Source: Maricaulis maris_C (GTDB lineage: Bacteria > Pseudomonadota > Alphaproteobacteria > Caulobacterales > Maricaulaceae). From it: a DNA stretch of 64,000 bases. Positions 62,986-64,000 of the stretch are shown here, piece by piece. The position numbers were made by a program, and so were the translations under genes. The notes under the pieces were generated by a model, which did no database searches, had not been told where the DNA came from, and saw only the letters and a program-made list of their open reading frames with translations. Position 1 is the first letter of the stretch. The number at the start of each line of letters is the position of its first letter. The stretch lies in NCBI RefSeq assembly GCF_049116555.1, contig NZ_JAGDYT010000008.1, positions 248,001-312,000 on the forward strand, in the 5' to 3' direction.

Positions 62986-63525
62986 TCAGCCGCGCGAGAC
63001 GACGATCGATCGGCGCGGGCGCAGATAGAAAATTTCGGAAATGTCGAACTGGCTGACGCCGAGTTCGCCGAACATGGTGTCGTACTGGTAGTCGACCTCG
63101 ACCATGATGACCGAGCGATTGGGTTCCAGAACGCCGCCGGGGATGGAGATCGAGCTGCCTTCGGAATAGGGCGCCATGCCGGTGGCGTCCGACCACTGGA
63201 CCTCCACCGAGCCATCGGAATCCATCATCACCGAGGTGATGCGGATCTCGAGCGGAGTCGGGTCGAAGGGGGCCACGATGACGGTGCCGGCATTGAGAAT
63301 GTCGCCGATCTCGTCATCCGTGATCACATCGTCCTGCGCGACCAGATCGGCGAGGGCACTGGAGATGGAGGTGATCTTGCGGTCGATCGACAGCGCCAGG
63401 CTGATCTCGACCGATCCCAGATAAAGCAGGATCATGAAGGGCGCGATCAAGGCGAACTCCACCGCGGTGACACCACGATGATCACCGGCCAAGCGGCGCA
63501 GGGTGCGGGCGAGCGATTTAATCAT
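62986..63525 (-). CDS. TadE/TadG-like pilus assembly protein
   Basis: 179 residues. The N-terminal TadE helix is GVTAVEFALIAPFMILLYLG. The rest is a beta-rich pseudopilin-like domain (ISSALADLVAQDDV, IRITSVMMDSDGSVEVQWSD). It is translated with the next upstream TadE-like gene (8-base overlap). TadE/F/G proteins support Tad/Flp pilus assembly. Confidence 0.82.
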   Translation of the reverse strand: MIKSLARTLRRLAGDHRGVTAVEFALIAPFMILLYLGSVEISLALSIDRKITSISSALADLVAQDDVITDDEIGDILNAGTVIVAPFDPTPLEIRITSVMMDSDGSVEVQWSDATGMAPYSEGSSISIPGGVLEPNRSVIMVEVDYQYDTMFGELGVSQFDISEIFYLRPRRSIVVSRG

Positions 63526-64000
63526 CGAAGGGCTCGTTTCGGAACACGGTCGCCGCGGTGATCAGACGCTGATTATTTTCCATGTTTGACAGGGCGCCAC
63601 CGAAATTCGGCGTCATCAGCGACCAGCGGTAGAAGACCCGCACCAGGACAATGTCGCCGGCATCGCCGGGATCCCAGCCGAAATCGCCGGTATTCAGCGA
63701 GCCATCGGCCGCGACCGGGCTCGACTGATCGACATTGTCGAAGTCTTCAAAGACTTGCACGTCGATCTCCAGATTGTCGCAATCGGCCACAACGGAGATG
63801 AGGTCGCAGACTTCCTGGCGGAAACCGGCTTGTGACATGCCGCCGGTCTGGGCTTCGCCGGTGCGTATCTTGCGGGCAGCTTCAAGCACGGCGTTCTCCA
63901 GCACCGTTCCGGTAAAGAAGACGGCCGCGATCTCGATCATCGCGAAGAGCAAGAAGAAAAACGGGGCCGCAATCATCGCGAACTCGACTGCCGTTGCGCC
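63518..64000 (-). CDS. TadE-family protein (5' end beyond the window)
   Basis: Continuing the frame to base 64000 restores the motif GATAVEFAMIAAPFFFLLFAMIE, so the first ATG inside the window (63976) is not the true start. A conserved pair of cysteines (CDLISVVADC) lies in the middle, common in TadE/TadG. Its stop overlaps the downstream gene's start by 8 bases. Confidence 0.82.
   Translation of the reverse strand, partial: GATAVEFAMIAAPFFFLLFAMIEIAAVFFTGTVLENAVLEAARKIRTGEAQTGGMSQAGFRQEVCDLISVVADCDNLEIDVQVFEDFDNVDQSSPVAADGSLNTGDFGWDPGDAGDIVLVRVFYRWSLMTPNFGGALSNMENNQRLITAATVFRNEPFDD

Overview
The window reads as chromosomal DNA of a GC-rich alphaproteobacterium of the Maricaulis/Hyphomonadaceae type (inference). 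Pointers are a fused acetylglutamate kinase/synthase (the architecture described from Maricaulis maris) next to an N-acetylornithine carbamoyltransferase, an Oar-type TonB receptor, a fused LysC-LysA, a CtrA-like site and short Tad-pilus genes. No rRNA, tRNA, CRISPR, prophage or insertion sequence was recognised. Genes are tightly packed with many 4-base ATGA overlaps. Both edges cut genes: a flavoprotein at base 1 and a TadE-like gene at base 64000.

Layout. 1-3.9 kb: three-gene 2-oxoacid:ferredoxin oxidoreductase operon. 4-8.1 kb: four related XRE-HTH/PAS-like regulators around a PiT-like permease, with two look-alike A/T palindromes. 8.1-14.5 kb: secreted protein, M28 peptidase lipoprotein, MFS transporter plus alpha/beta hydrolase behind a 26-bp palindrome, and a degenerate DUF4932-like protein. 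14.5-21 kb: kdsB with a phosphatase-like gene, the argF'-argA/B-argC operon and a GT39 transferase. 21-24.6 kb: large Oar-like receptor. 24.6-30 kb: aguA/beta-lactamase-like/aguB cluster, small membrane and secreted proteins, MarC. 30-30.9 kb: gene-free DNA with palindromic repeats. 30.9-33.2 kb: ornithine-decarboxylase-like plus deoxyhypusine-synthase-like pair. 33.5-39.5 kb: prepilin peptidase, then a phosphorus-uptake locus (phnC, a phnD-phnE fusion, OprP-like porin, pstS) with PhoB-box-like sites. 39.5-50.2 kb: glycosyltransferase, putA, nrdA, OsmC/Lrp divergent pair, LpxR-like barrel, nrdB. 50.3-50.6 kb: two copies of a 121-bp inverted-repeat element. 50.8-57.5 kb: MarR plus S41 peptidase, AraC-type membrane regulator divergent from two paralogous membrane proteins, lysC-lysA. 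57.7-64 kb: amn, small membrane protein, tyrosine phosphatase, pabB-pabC, two TadE/TadG-like genes.

How it fits together. Two clusters concern polyamines (agmatine to putrescine; ornithine decarboxylase with a DHS homologue), one makes arginine from glutamate by the acetylated route, and putA degrades proline. The phosphorus locus carries outer-membrane, periplasmic and inner-membrane components but no phosphonate catabolism genes. nrdA and nrdB are 2.6 kb apart but both carry NrdR-box-like sites. The least explained parts are the XRE/PAS quartet with its shared operators, the phnD-phnE fusion, the DHS homologue, the paralogous membrane pair next to an AraC-type regulator, and the 121-bp element.
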